Source of the DNA: Halomontanus rarus
GTDB lineage: Archaea; Halobacteriota; Halobacteria; Halobacteriales; Natrialbaceae
Reading direction: 5' to 3' (one strand)
NCBI RefSeq assembly: GCF_029338335.1
Contig: NZ_CP119797.1
DNA length: 64,000 nt
Positions 34,799 through 42,718 of the stretch are shown here, in pieces (the stretch's first letter is position 1; each line of letters opens with the position of its first letter). The translations under genes were made by a program, and so were the position numbers. A model generated the notes under the pieces. That model did no database searches, was not told the DNA's origin, and was given only the letters and a program-made list of their open reading frames with translations.

Positions 34799-36019
34799 TC
34801 AGCCGAACACCGTTCCCGGATCGAGCAGATGCTCGCGTGCGACCGCCTCGTCCAGTTCGATCCCCAGTCCCGGCGTTTCGGGAACCTCGATGTATCCCCC
34901 CTCGATCAGCGGTTCGTCGCGGACGAGCAGGTCGTCCCACCAGTCGACCTCGAGGGCGTGATACTCGAGGACGTCGAAGTTCGGGACGCACGCGCCGAGG
35001 TGGACGCAGGCCATCGTTCCGACGGGGCTGCAGACGTTGTGCGGCGAGAAGACGATGTAGTTCTCCTCGGCGCGGCTCGCGATCGCCTTCGACTCGGCGA
35101 GACCGCCACACGTCGACGGATCCGGCGTAACCACGTCCACGCCGAAGTCGTAGAGCAACTCTTTGAACTCGTGGACCCGAAAGCGGTTCTCGCCGGTCGC
35201 GATCGGTACCGGCGAGCGGCGAGTGACTTCCCGCTGGGCGTCGGTATTCTCCGGCGGGATCACGTCCTCGAGCCACATCAGGTCGTAGGGCTCGAGCGCT
35301 CGACAGAGCCGTTTGGCGCTGTCGAGCGAGTAATCCCAGTGGCAGTCGAACGCGAGGTCGATCTCGAAACCGACCGCGTCGCGAACCGCCTCGACGACCT
35401 CGCGCTTTCGCTCGAGAGCCGCGTTGCTCACCCGTCCGTTGTAGGGATCCGGGCGGTTGTCGGCGGGCTGGTCGAGGTCGAACTTCAGGGCGGTAAATCC
35501 CATGTCGGCGACCCGTTCTGCCTCCGCGGCGTAAGCCTCCGGTGCGTAAGCGTCCTCGTCGTGGACGGCCTCGTATCCGTCCTCGAGTTCGTAGGCCTCG
35601 CCGGCGTGGCAGTCGCAGTAGACGCGCACCTCGTCGCGGTACTTTCCGCCGAGCAGCTGGTAGACCGGAAGACCGGTGAGTTTTCCCGCGACGTCCCAGA
35701 GGGCGATCTCGATACCCGTCGCCGCGGTGACGACCTTTCCGGTGGTACCACCGTGACCGGAGGTCTCCTGGATCATCCGGCGAAACAGTCGTTCGACGTC
35801 GAGCGGGTTCTCGCCGATCAGAAATCGCTTCATGTACTCCACGAGGTCGGTTACGCCGCCGCCCCGATAGGACTCTCCGAGGCCGACGACCCCGGCGTCG
35901 GTGTGGACCCGAACGAGGTTCCACTCGAAGTTGCCCTCGAGGACGCAGGTCTCGATGTTCGTAATCTCGACGTCCCGATCCGGGTCTCGATCGGTCGCGT
36001 GGTTGGAGAAGTCACGCAT
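34799..36019 (-). CDS. Enolase-superfamily sugar-acid dehydratase (fourth copy; gluconate/galactonate dehydratase-like)
   Basis: 406 residues. The active-site blocks are LKFDLDQP, DLAFDCHWDY, LMWLEDVIPPENT, IATGENRFR, VVTPDPSTCGG and VFSPHNVCSPVG, the arrangement of acid-sugar dehydratases of the gluconate/galactonate type. It is first in an operon with the cupin and the FAH protein. The product would be a 2-keto-3-deoxy acid for the FAH enzyme. The N-terminal segment before DVEITNIETC is short and Asp/Arg-rich; no better start is evident. Xylonate, arabinonate or rhamnonate are possible substrates. Confidence 0.87.
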   Translation of the reverse strand: MRDFSNHATDRDPDRDVEITNIETCVLEGNFEWNLVRVHTDAGVVGLGESYRGGGVTDLVEYMKRFLIGENPLDVERLFRRMIQETSGHGGTTGKVVTAATGIEIALWDVAGKLTGLPVYQLLGGKYRDEVRVYCDCHAGEAYELEDGYEAVHDEDAYAPEAYAAEAERVADMGFTALKFDLDQPADNRPDPYNGRVSNAALERKREVVEAVRDAVGFEIDLAFDCHWDYSLDSAKRLCRALEPYDLMWLEDVIPPENTDAQREVTRRSPVPIATGENRFRVHEFKELLYDFGVDVVTPDPSTCGGLAESKAIASRAEENYIVFSPHNVCSPVGTMACVHLGACVPNFDVLEYHALEVDWWDDLLVRDEPLIEGGYIEVPETPGLGIELDEAVAREHLLDPGTVFG

Positions 36020-36374
36020 TTCGGATCACCGTTCGGTTCCCTCTTCCGCGGTGGCACCGATCGTGACCGATACGAGACCGTCCGACGGCCCCCGGCCCCG
36101 GCGACGGTGACGGTGACGGTGACGGTGACGGTGACGACCTTCGGCAGTGCGCGTCGCGACGGTGACCCGGTCCTCGAGCGGAATCGCATACGGAGACGGA
36201 TTCGATGTCGGCGAGTTCCATAGCGAATATCTGCCGTCGTATACCCATAAATGAGTGTGATGGTAACACGCACCAATATCGAGTGATCGTCCGAACGGGT
36301 ACCGGTAGTTCGGGAGCACCCGACGACGCTGCCGTTACCAGTGCGTTACGTATGCGATTCGTGAGCAGCCGTCT
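36020..36374. other. 355-base divergent intergenic region
   Basis: The gap between the divergent dehydratase operon and the DUF5060-like gene holds the GACGGT repeat and presumably both promoters. No further gene was seen. Confidence 0.5.
36103..36132. repeat. Hexamer tandem repeat (GACGGT)5
   Basis: Five perfect GACGGT units, followed by a partial GACGAC, sit about 85 bases upstream of the dehydratase start. It is the longest perfect tandem tract noticed in the window. Confidence 0.85.
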
Positions 36375-36935
36375 ATGTTCGCGTTCACGTCGGCGACCGC
36401 CTGGAATCCGGTCGAACTGAGGGTTCGATCCGACGAGCCGCTCGCGAATCCAGCCGGGGACCGCACGCTAACTGCGACGTTCGAACACGAATCCGGGACG
36501 ACCCACGGAATCGACGCGTTCGAGGACGGCGAGGCGACCCGGGGAATCCGATTCTCGCCGACGCGTCCGGGCCGCTGGGAGTGGCACACGGCGAGTGACC
36601 CGAGCGACGACGGACTCGAGCGCGCCGGGTCGTTCCTCGAGTACGACGGCGCGACCGACGACGCCTTCCTCCGATCGTTCCTCGAGCGGTACGACGGTGG
36701 GCCGCTCGAGCCGCGCCAGGAGCTCCACGACCACGGCGATACCGTTCGCGCAGCGTGCTTCCCCGACGACGACGCCCTGCTCGTCTACACGCCCGAACGT
36801 CGGGAGGTTCGGATCGAGGTGGGCACGGTCCTCGACGGCAACGGCGACGTCGACTGGCTCGATCCGGAGACGCGCCGTCGGGTCTCCGCACCGATCGAAG
36901 ACACCGAGGCGCTCGTCGTTGCACCGGCGCCGTGA
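36375..36935 (+). CDS. DUF5060-like plus collagenase-type C-terminal domain protein lacking the glycosidase core
   Basis: 186 residues with no signal peptide. Residues 1-95 (PVELRVRSDEPLANPAGDR, then TRGIRFSPTRPGRWEWHTAS) resemble the DUF5060 N-terminal domain of DUF4038-type glycosidases. Residues about 120-186 (DDALLVYTPERREVRIEVG, DVDWLDPETRRRVSAPIE) resemble the putative collagen-binding C-terminal domain of the same enzymes. In that family a TIM-barrel catalytic domain of about 300 residues lies between the two; here about 25 residues join them. It could be an internally deleted relict or a stand-alone binding protein. The frame is intact. Confidence 0.6.
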   Translation: MFAFTSATAWNPVELRVRSDEPLANPAGDRTLTATFEHESGTTHGIDAFEDGEATRGIRFSPTRPGRWEWHTASDPSDDGLERAGSFLEYDGATDDAFLRSFLERYDGGPLEPRQELHDHGDTVRAACFPDDDALLVYTPERREVRIEVGTVLDGNGDVDWLDPETRRRVSAPIEDTEALVVAPAP

Positions 36936-37036
36936 GAGGGCGATGCACTCCTCGTCTGTACTCCCTGAACCGACGAGGGACGTCGCGCAATCGGACCGAC
37001 CGACACGCTCTTGGAGGGATGTCGTGATGTGGTAGC

Positions 37037-38104
37037 ATGGCGTACGATATTGCGACGATCCCCGGCGACGGAATCGGCGTCGAAGTCGTCGAGGCGGCGC
37101 GTCCCCTCCTCGAGTTGTCGGCCGACGACGCGGGATGTGCCATCGAGTGGACCGAGTACGACTGGGGTACCGAACGATACCTCGAGACGGGTGGGATGAT
37201 GCCCGAGGACGGTCTCGATCGGTTGGCAGACCACGACGCGATTCTCCTGGGTGCCGTCGGTCACCCGGACGTCCCCGACCACGTCACGCTCCGCGGGTTG
37301 ATGCTTCCGATCCGGAAGACGTTCGACCAGCAGATCTGCAAGCGGCCGGCGGTCCTCTACGAGGGCGTCGAAAGTCCCCTTCGAGGGTACGATTCCGAGT
37401 CCGACGACGGCGACATCGACTTCGTCGTCTTCCGGGAGAACACCGAGGGTGAGTACGCCGACGTCGGCGGACGGGCGCACGTGGGCTTCGATCACGAGGT
37501 CGCGGTCCAGTCTGCGGTGTACACCCGGACTGGAACGGAAGCGATCGTTCGGGCGGCCTTCGAGGAGGCGAAACGCCGCGAGCAGCGGGTCACGAACGTC
37601 ACGAAGTCGAACGCGCAGGCCTACGGGATGGTCATGTGGGACGAGATCGTCGAGGAGGTCGCCGCCGAGTTCCCCAACGTAACGGTCGATCGGCTGCTCG
37701 TCGACGCCGCGAGTATGGACCTGATCCGTCGTCCCGACGAATTCGACGTGATCGTCGCCTCGAATCTCTTCGGAGACATCCTCACCGACATCGGCGCGAT
37801 CGTCACCGGCAGTATGGGGCTCGCCCCCTCCGCGAACATCAATCGGGAGGGAGCGTATCCCTCGATGTTCGAACCGGTCCACGGGAGCGCCCCCGACATC
37901 GAAGGGGAAGGGGTCGCCAATCCCCTGGCGACGGTACTCTCGGGGGCGATGCTCTTCGAGCACCTCGACGAACGCGACGCCGCGGACTCTCTCCACCGTG
38001 CCGTCGAGGAGCAACTCGCCGATCCCGAGGCGCCGCGAACCCCGGACCTCGGTGGCCACGGGACGACGGCCGACGTGATAACCGATCTCCGCGATCGACT
38101 GTGA
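37037..38104 (+). CDS. Isocitrate/isopropylmalate dehydrogenase family enzyme, tartrate/D-malate dehydrogenase-like
   Basis: 355 residues. IATIPGDGIGVEVVEAA, the MMPEDGLDRLADHDAILLGAVG block, VPDHVTLRGLMLPIRK, VVFRENTEGEYADVGG, TKSNAQAYGMVMWDE, DAASMDLIRRP and VASNLFGDILTDIG are those of the TtuC/YeaU subgroup (tartrate dehydrogenase, D-malate dehydrogenase) rather than LeuB. It would oxidise and decarboxylate a beta-substituted D-malate-like acid with NAD and a divalent metal. The gene lies 101 bases downstream of the DUF5060-like gene and just before gene remnants. Confidence 0.85.
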   Translation: MAYDIATIPGDGIGVEVVEAARPLLELSADDAGCAIEWTEYDWGTERYLETGGMMPEDGLDRLADHDAILLGAVGHPDVPDHVTLRGLMLPIRKTFDQQICKRPAVLYEGVESPLRGYDSESDDGDIDFVVFRENTEGEYADVGGRAHVGFDHEVAVQSAVYTRTGTEAIVRAAFEEAKRREQRVTNVTKSNAQAYGMVMWDEIVEEVAAEFPNVTVDRLLVDAASMDLIRRPDEFDVIVASNLFGDILTDIGAIVTGSMGLAPSANINREGAYPSMFEPVHGSAPDIEGEGVANPLATVLSGAMLFEHLDERDAADSLHRAVEEQLADPEAPRTPDLGGHGTTADVITDLRDRL

Positions 38105-38108
38105 CCGC

Positions 38109-38466
38109 TCACCGGGCGGAAGTCCGCGAGTTCGCGTGAAGGTCGAGTTCGAACGATCGTCCGGCGTCGGGCTGGTCGACGAGGTGATAGCAGGTCTCGG
38201 CGGCCGGATCGATGTACTGGTCCTCGTCCACGTCGGTCTCGTCGTCGTACACGTCAGGGTTGAGGAGGCCCCCTTCGATGATGACATGCGCGACGTGAAC
38301 GCCTTCGGGGCCGTACTCGTCCGCGCTCGCGAGTCTCCGAGTCGCGTCCTTCCCGCTCTTGAACGCGAAATCGTCGGCCTCGGGTGCGGCTCCGAAGAAG
38401 AGCGCCGTCTTGCAATCGATGCGCAGGTCGTCGGGCGCTTCACGGAAGCAAAGCAGTCCACCGTAG
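38109..38466 (-). pseudogene. Remnant of a short-chain dehydrogenase/reductase gene (C-terminal part)
   Basis: On the minus strand the frame ending at the TGA 38109-38111 reads FAFKSGKDATRRLASADEY, then GPEGVHVAHVIIEGGLLNPD and, further on, IDPAAETCYHLVDQPDAGRS and FELDLHA. This is the last third of an SDR of the kind that ends with FELDLRP. The Rossmann N-terminus and the YxxxK region are missing: the frame closes upstream at about 38490 and the sequence before FAFKSG is degraded. It is a broken, presumably non-functional gene. Confidence 0.75.
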
Positions 38467-38775
38467 GCGTGTACTCTCGCGGGCGTCTTTCAGGAGCGGT
38501 TCGATCCCGACGTTCGTCGAGCGAAACGCACCGTCGAGAACAGGGCGCTCGGGACGGTCCAAGCGACTACGGCCGTCAAAGGTGGGCGTGATCGAACGGA
38601 AATCAACGGCACCGATGGATCCCTCATCCTCGACGACAGGAGTGAAGGAATCGTTGACTTCCAGGTGGGAACCGGTGAGGAGTACCGCTATGGGGCAGAA
38701 ACTGAGGGACGAACGGTGAGGGGATTTCGCGCGATTGCGGATCCGGCCACGAAGGTGTCGTTCAGGACTTCGTAA
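38467..38775 (+). pseudogene. Remnant of a Gfo/Idh/MocA oxidoreductase gene (internal and C-terminal pieces)
   Basis: On the plus strand, directly after a TAG at 38464-38466, the frame reads AGVFQERFDPDVRRAKRTVE and NRALGTVQATTAVKGGRDRT, then jumps to EINGTDGSLILDDRSEGIVD and a C-terminal stretch ending at TAA 38775. The first block is the mid-region of Gfo/Idh proteins (after the EKP motif) and the second a late beta-sheet segment, so the N-terminal Rossmann fold and an internal portion are deleted. No start codon is plausible. It abuts the SDR remnant. Confidence 0.72.
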
Positions 38776-39319
38776 ATCCGAGACAATCAGTGTGAACAAC
38801 TCACTACGACACCGATACTATCAAGAATGTATTATAGATTTTTAATTGATGATATTTTGGGAAGACGAGTTGATCGTCCACGACAGGATCAAAGTGAAGG
38901 CGATAGGTGCAAAATTTCATTGACTGACCGAGCAATATTCGAATATAACACTCCAACACCACAACACCTCCTATATTTGTACCACACGTAGTATAAAATA
39001 GACTCTTCAGTTGGTATTACCGGAACAGATGATATCGGCCATCAGCGGTTCGACTGCATTCGACGGAGACGATTGATCGAGACGCCCTACATATCTACTA
39101 CTTTTTATGAGTCTGTATATAGCATCTTATTTATATCTATCATTCGATCGGATTCGTCGAGCGGACGGCAGTCTGATAGCCGTTCGAACCGAGGTCGGGA
39201 ACGACTCCGTGGCGTTCTCTCTATTAAGAATCATTTGATGTGAACGGTGCGTTCGAACCTCGCCCACCTGTCTGTTCGCCAACCGGAGGGATTATTCACT
39301 CTCCGACGAGTGTCCGGAT
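38776..39319. other. AT-rich intergenic island without recognisable genes
   Basis: 544 bases with several A/T-rich runs (about 38820-39010 and 39090-39150) in contrast to the GC-rich surroundings. All frames are interrupted, and no terminal inverted repeat or transposase fragment was recognised. It separates the gene remnants from the regulator at 39320 and may contain that gene's promoter. Confidence 0.5.
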
Positions 39320-40105
39320 ATGGATGTCGTACAGCGCGTTCACATCGTCCCGCTGGGCTACGAGTTCGATCGCATCCTCGAGCCCGTCAGAAACCAGCGA
39401 GCCGATCTCGTCTATCTCCTCGCAGACGAGGGGCGGATGGTCTCGACCGCCGAGTACCACGACGAGTTGGTCGACACACTCGAGTCGGTCGCCCGAAGCG
39501 TCGAAACGACGGCGTGTGACCTCGCGGACGTGTATGCCGTTCTCGGGAAGGTGACGACGCTCGCGGCGAAACACGCGAGTGACGACGTTCGCGTCAACGT
39601 CTCCGGCGGCGGGACGACGGCGGCGATCGGCGCGACGATGGCGTGTATGGACGTCGCGACGGACGCGACGCCGTACTACGTCGAACCCGAGTCCTACGCC
39701 GTCGAGGGATCGGTGGAACCGGTCTCGACGGGCATCGAGGACGTCGTCGAACTCCCATCGTACCCGCTCGAGTCGCCGAGTCGAGATCAGGTCGCGATCA
39801 TGACGTTCCTCGCGGATCCGACGGAGTACGACGATCGGTTTCGGACGACCGACCCGAAGAAGAAAGACCTCATCGCCTACGCCGAGTCGGAGGGGCTCTC
39901 CTTTCTCGAAAATCGACCGAACACGACCGAGAAGGGGAAGTTCCGACTGCTCAGAACCAAGATCATCGAACCCCTCGAGCGGGACGGCTACGTGACCGAG
40001 CGGAAAGTCGGGCGACGTCACCTGGTCGAACTGACCGAGCAGGGGGAGAACGCCTGCCAGGCGTTCGCACACAAGTTGCGCTACGGCGAACCTGACGGGG
40101 CGTGA
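39320..40105 (+). CDS. HFX_2341-type transcriptional regulator (DUF6293-like) with winged-helix C-terminus
   Basis: 261 residues. The N-terminal 140 residues (RVHIVPLGYEFDRILEPV, ADLVYLLADEG, VRVNVSGGGTTAAIGATMACM) form a Rossmann-like sensor domain similar to CARF-type folds. The C-terminal part (FLENRPNTTEKGKFRLLRTK, IIEPLERDGYVTERKVGRRH, LVELTEQGENACQAF) is a winged helix. This family is common in haloarchaea and thought to regulate transcription. The ligand and targets are unknown; it stands alone after the degraded region, 121 bases before an alpha/beta hydrolase gene on the same strand. Confidence 0.8.
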   Translation: MDVVQRVHIVPLGYEFDRILEPVRNQRADLVYLLADEGRMVSTAEYHDELVDTLESVARSVETTACDLADVYAVLGKVTTLAAKHASDDVRVNVSGGGTTAAIGATMACMDVATDATPYYVEPESYAVEGSVEPVSTGIEDVVELPSYPLESPSRDQVAIMTFLADPTEYDDRFRTTDPKKKDLIAYAESEGLSFLENRPNTTEKGKFRLLRTKIIEPLERDGYVTERKVGRRHLVELTEQGENACQAFAHKLRYGEPDGA

Positions 40106-40226
40106 ATTCTGTTCGGGCGACGCCTCCGTTGAAACCTCTCCGGCGACCAGAACTTCTCGAAGCGACAGCTTACCGTGAGGGAGATAACATGAAAACCATT
40201 TTTCGGCAGGTGGAGAAACGGATCGT

Positions 40227-41042
40227 ATGAATCTCCCCGAAGAGTGGACGACCGGAACCGTCTCCGCGAACGGTATCGCGCTCCAGTACTACCGAGCGGG
40301 GAGTGGCCCGACAATCGTCATGGCCCACGGGATGTTCGACAACGGGCGACGCTGGGTGCCGCTCGGTTCGGACCTCGCCGACGACTACGAGGTGATCACC
40401 TACGATGCCCGCGGTCACGGTCGCTCGGACGCCCCGGAGACGGGCTACGACATCGACAATCGGGTCGCGGACCTCGTCGGACTCGTGAACGGGCTAGATC
40501 TCACGGACCCGATCCTCGTCGGACACTCAGTCGGCGGGGTAACAGCTGCGTGGGCGGCCGCGGACCATCCCGATCTTCCACGCACACTGGTCCTCGAGGA
40601 TCCCTCCCGGTTCCGTGAGCATCCGGAGATGAGTATGGAGGAGGCACGGGAAATGGGCCGCGAGCGGTTACGCGAGTCGAAGGCGCTCTCGCTCGAGGAA
40701 CGAATTGAACAGCACTACGACGACGGTATCGACCCCGACCACGCCCGACGCCTCGCCGCGGCGGACGACGAGTGCAGTCCTCACGTCGCGATGATCGCCC
40801 AGGAACACGAGTTAGTGACGGAGGCGTTCGACGAAATCATCTGCCCCACGCTGGTACTGCGACGCGACGTCGACGTCGCAGACCGAGTGGCAGATCTGGA
40901 CGCAGCCGACCGATTGGTGGACGGTCGACTCGTTCACGTCCCCGACGCCGGCCACTACGTGTTTCGCGACGAGTACGACGCGGCGACCGCCGAACTCCGT
41001 GCGTTTCTCCGCCTGGCGGGAGCGGCCGGCGAACGCGAGTAA
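40227..41042 (+). CDS. Alpha/beta-fold hydrolase
   Basis: 271 residues. The oxyanion region is VMAHGMFDNGRRW, the nucleophile elbow GHSVGG, with ITYDARGHGRSDAPE before it. An acid residue lies in the region after CPTLVLRRDVDVADRVADLD, and the catalytic His is in PDAGHYVFRDEY. A helical cap lies at about residues 120-200. Substrate families include epoxide, lactone and ester hydrolases. No signal peptide. It follows the regulator gene by 121 bases and could be cotranscribed with it. Confidence 0.87.
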   Translation: MNLPEEWTTGTVSANGIALQYYRAGSGPTIVMAHGMFDNGRRWVPLGSDLADDYEVITYDARGHGRSDAPETGYDIDNRVADLVGLVNGLDLTDPILVGHSVGGVTAAWAAADHPDLPRTLVLEDPSRFREHPEMSMEEAREMGRERLRESKALSLEERIEQHYDDGIDPDHARRLAAADDECSPHVAMIAQEHELVTEAFDEIICPTLVLRRDVDVADRVADLDAADRLVDGRLVHVPDAGHYVFRDEYDAATAELRAFLRLAGAAGERE

Positions 41043-41190
41043 CGAACGGACCCGTTCTCCAGAGACGAACGGCATTCGTGGCGGATTCCCTCGAAACCGG
41101 ACAGCGTGTGACGGCAACCCTCTTTTGGAGACTGAAAGCGTCGAATCGTACCTACCGGGGCGTTCGAGGCTCCGATCCCCGGTCGACACC

Positions 41191-41763
41191 TCACTCCTCG
41201 CGAACCGCCGCGTACAGCTCGACGCCCAGCCGGGCCAGCTCGAGGTCCGCCTCCAGCCGCCGTAAGTGCGCCCGGAGCTCCGCCTCGTCGATCCGGTCGA
41301 CCGGCCTGTCTGCGAGCGCGGCCAGAGACGGATCGACGTCCGCGAGGACCGACCTCGACAGCCGGGGCGCGTTGGTGCGATCGGTCTCGATCGCGGCCAG
41401 GATCTCGTGGACCGCGACGATCGCTCGGCGAAGGGCCCTGATCTCCTCGTCCGGTGTCGGCGAGCAGATATCGTACTCGAGCATCGCCTCCGCGTGGGCG
41501 ACGGTCGCCGGGTCCACCTCGAGATCGCCGTCGAGGCGGTTGCAGGCGTTCTCGAGGTCGATCTCGCCGCGTTCCGTCCGCCGCCAGGCGATGCGGAGCG
41601 CCGCGAGGGCGGCCGCCGAGTGCCCGCACTGCTGGACGATGTCGTCGGAACTCGTCTCGAGGATCGCGCCGGCGACGGGAACTGCGTCGGTCGCCTCGAG
41701 TCGGGACGCGATGGTTTCGACGGGCGGCTCTGACTCTCGAGCGGGCAGGTCGTTGTGTGCCAT
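41191..41763 (-). CDS. Hypothetical helical protein
   Basis: 190 residues, almost entirely alpha-helical and Ala/Glu/Arg-rich with regular heptad-like leucines (AALRIAWRRTERGEIDLENA, EEIRALRRAIVAVHEILAAI, ELRAHLRRLEADLELARLGV). No signal peptide, membrane segment or known motif was recognised. Codon use and acidic composition are like those of its neighbours, which supports a real gene. It stands alone, converging on the hydrolase gene. A partner-binding or scaffolding role is possible but unsupported. Confidence 0.6.
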   Translation of the reverse strand: MAHNDLPARESEPPVETIASRLEATDAVPVAGAILETSSDDIVQQCGHSAAALAALRIAWRRTERGEIDLENACNRLDGDLEVDPATVAHAEAMLEYDICSPTPDEEIRALRRAIVAVHEILAAIETDRTNAPRLSRSVLADVDPSLAALADRPVDRIDEAELRAHLRRLEADLELARLGVELYAAVREE

Positions 41764-41985
41764 ACACGATCGTAGTCTCGAAAGGGAATTATCAACTTCG
41801 GAGATAGTGATTATACAGATGGTACTATCGGTACTATACGGAGTGTCGGTATCGAGCGTCGAGCGCAGGCTCTGGAACGCTACCTCGAAGCACTGGGCTC
41901 GAGCCTCGAGACACCCACCCGAACGGAAACCGCCGGACTCATCGTAATCGAAAGACGACGCTCGAGCGCTCGGAGGTCCGTCCTA

Positions 41986-42053
41986 CGTCATTTTCGGTGC
42001 AACCGCACGGGACGGGGTCGGGGTTGCACCGGTAACCAGTTACAGCAGTCCGT
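41986..42053. repeat. Dispersed repeat element, copy A, with a 10-bp perfect hairpin
   Basis: The inverted repeat CGGTGCAACC (41995-42004) and GGTTGCACCG (42022-42031) encloses a 17-base loop, followed by GGTAACCAGTTACAGCAGTC. The same order of conserved blocks recurs at 60471-60535. It lies directly downstream of the stop codon of the MhqD-like gene, so a terminator or mobile-element relict is possible. Confidence 0.6.
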
Positions 42054-42054
42054 A

Positions 42055-42717
42055 TCAGGAGTCGTCTCCGTCGACCAGCCCCGCGACCAGTTCCGAGACG
42101 AACGTCATCTCGTCCTCGTTGATCCCGTGACCCATCCCCTCGTAGATGCGCGTGGTCACGTCCGCTCCGAGCTCCTCGAGGACGGTCGCCGTCTCGTGAA
42201 CCCGCTCTTCGGGAATGTGCGGGTCGACGTCGCTGCAGCCGAGGAACGCGGGGGTACCTGCGAGGTTCTCGTCCGCGTCGGCCACGTAGTCTTCGAGGTC
42301 GACGGCCTCGCCGATGAGCCCCCCGCTGAGCGCGATCAGACCCCCATATCGGGTCGGGTGGCGTGCGACGAACTCGCTGGCGAGACAGGCCCCCTGCGAG
42401 AAACCGAGGACGGCGACTCGGTCGGTCGGAATCCCCGCCTCGGTCGCCTCCTCGACGGCGTCACCGACGGCCTGCAGGCCGGAACTCCGTCCCGGCTCGT
42501 TGGACTCGACGGGCGCGAGAAACGAGTTCGGATACCACGTGTTGTGCGCGGCCTGCGGTGCGAGAAACGCCACGCCGTGGTGATGGAACTCGTCGGCCAT
42601 CCCGACGATACTCCGCGCCGTCGCACCGCGGCCGTGGACGAGGACGACCGCCGCCTCGGCGACGTCCAGCGGCGCGCCGGCGGTCACGAGTTGCTGGTCC
42701 TGGTGCGGGCCGTCCAT
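42055..42717 (-). CDS. Phospholipase/carboxylesterase-type hydrolase (MhqD-like)
   Basis: 220 residues. VLVHGRGATARSIVGMADEF (oxyanion loop), FLAPQAAHNTWYPNSF, the nucleophile elbow GFSQGACLA, an Asp in GCSDVDPHIPEERV and the catalytic His in GMGHGINEDE match the carboxylesterase/YpfH/MhqD group. Its start is one base after the stop of the upstream VOC dioxygenase gene, so the two are translationally linked. In Bacillus, MhqD and MhqO-type proteins form the hydroquinone and diamide detoxification system, so a similar aromatic or quinone detoxification role is inferred. Confidence 0.85.
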   Translation of the reverse strand: MDGPHQDQQLVTAGAPLDVAEAAVVLVHGRGATARSIVGMADEFHHHGVAFLAPQAAHNTWYPNSFLAPVESNEPGRSSGLQAVGDAVEEATEAGIPTDRVAVLGFSQGACLASEFVARHPTRYGGLIALSGGLIGEAVDLEDYVADADENLAGTPAFLGCSDVDPHIPEERVHETATVLEELGADVTTRIYEGMGHGINEDEMTFVSELVAGLVDGDDS

Positions 42718-42718
42718 C

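Noticed and set aside
36785..38461. Very long minus-strand frame antisense to the tartrate/D-malate dehydrogenase-like gene
   Set aside because: It is a mirror of the third-codon GC bias of the real plus-strand gene, is rich in Arg and Ser, and its upstream part is out of frame with the real SDR remnant.
41790..41950. Possible short plus-strand frame reading RRAQALERYLEALGSSLE and further on ETAGLIVIERRR
   Set aside because: It looks protein-like but has no start codon in a sensible place and runs without a boundary into antisense of the MhqD-like gene.
41995..42031. The hairpin as a CRISPR-type repeat
   Set aside because: Only two copies lie 18 kb apart; there is no array of regularly spaced repeats and no cas gene.
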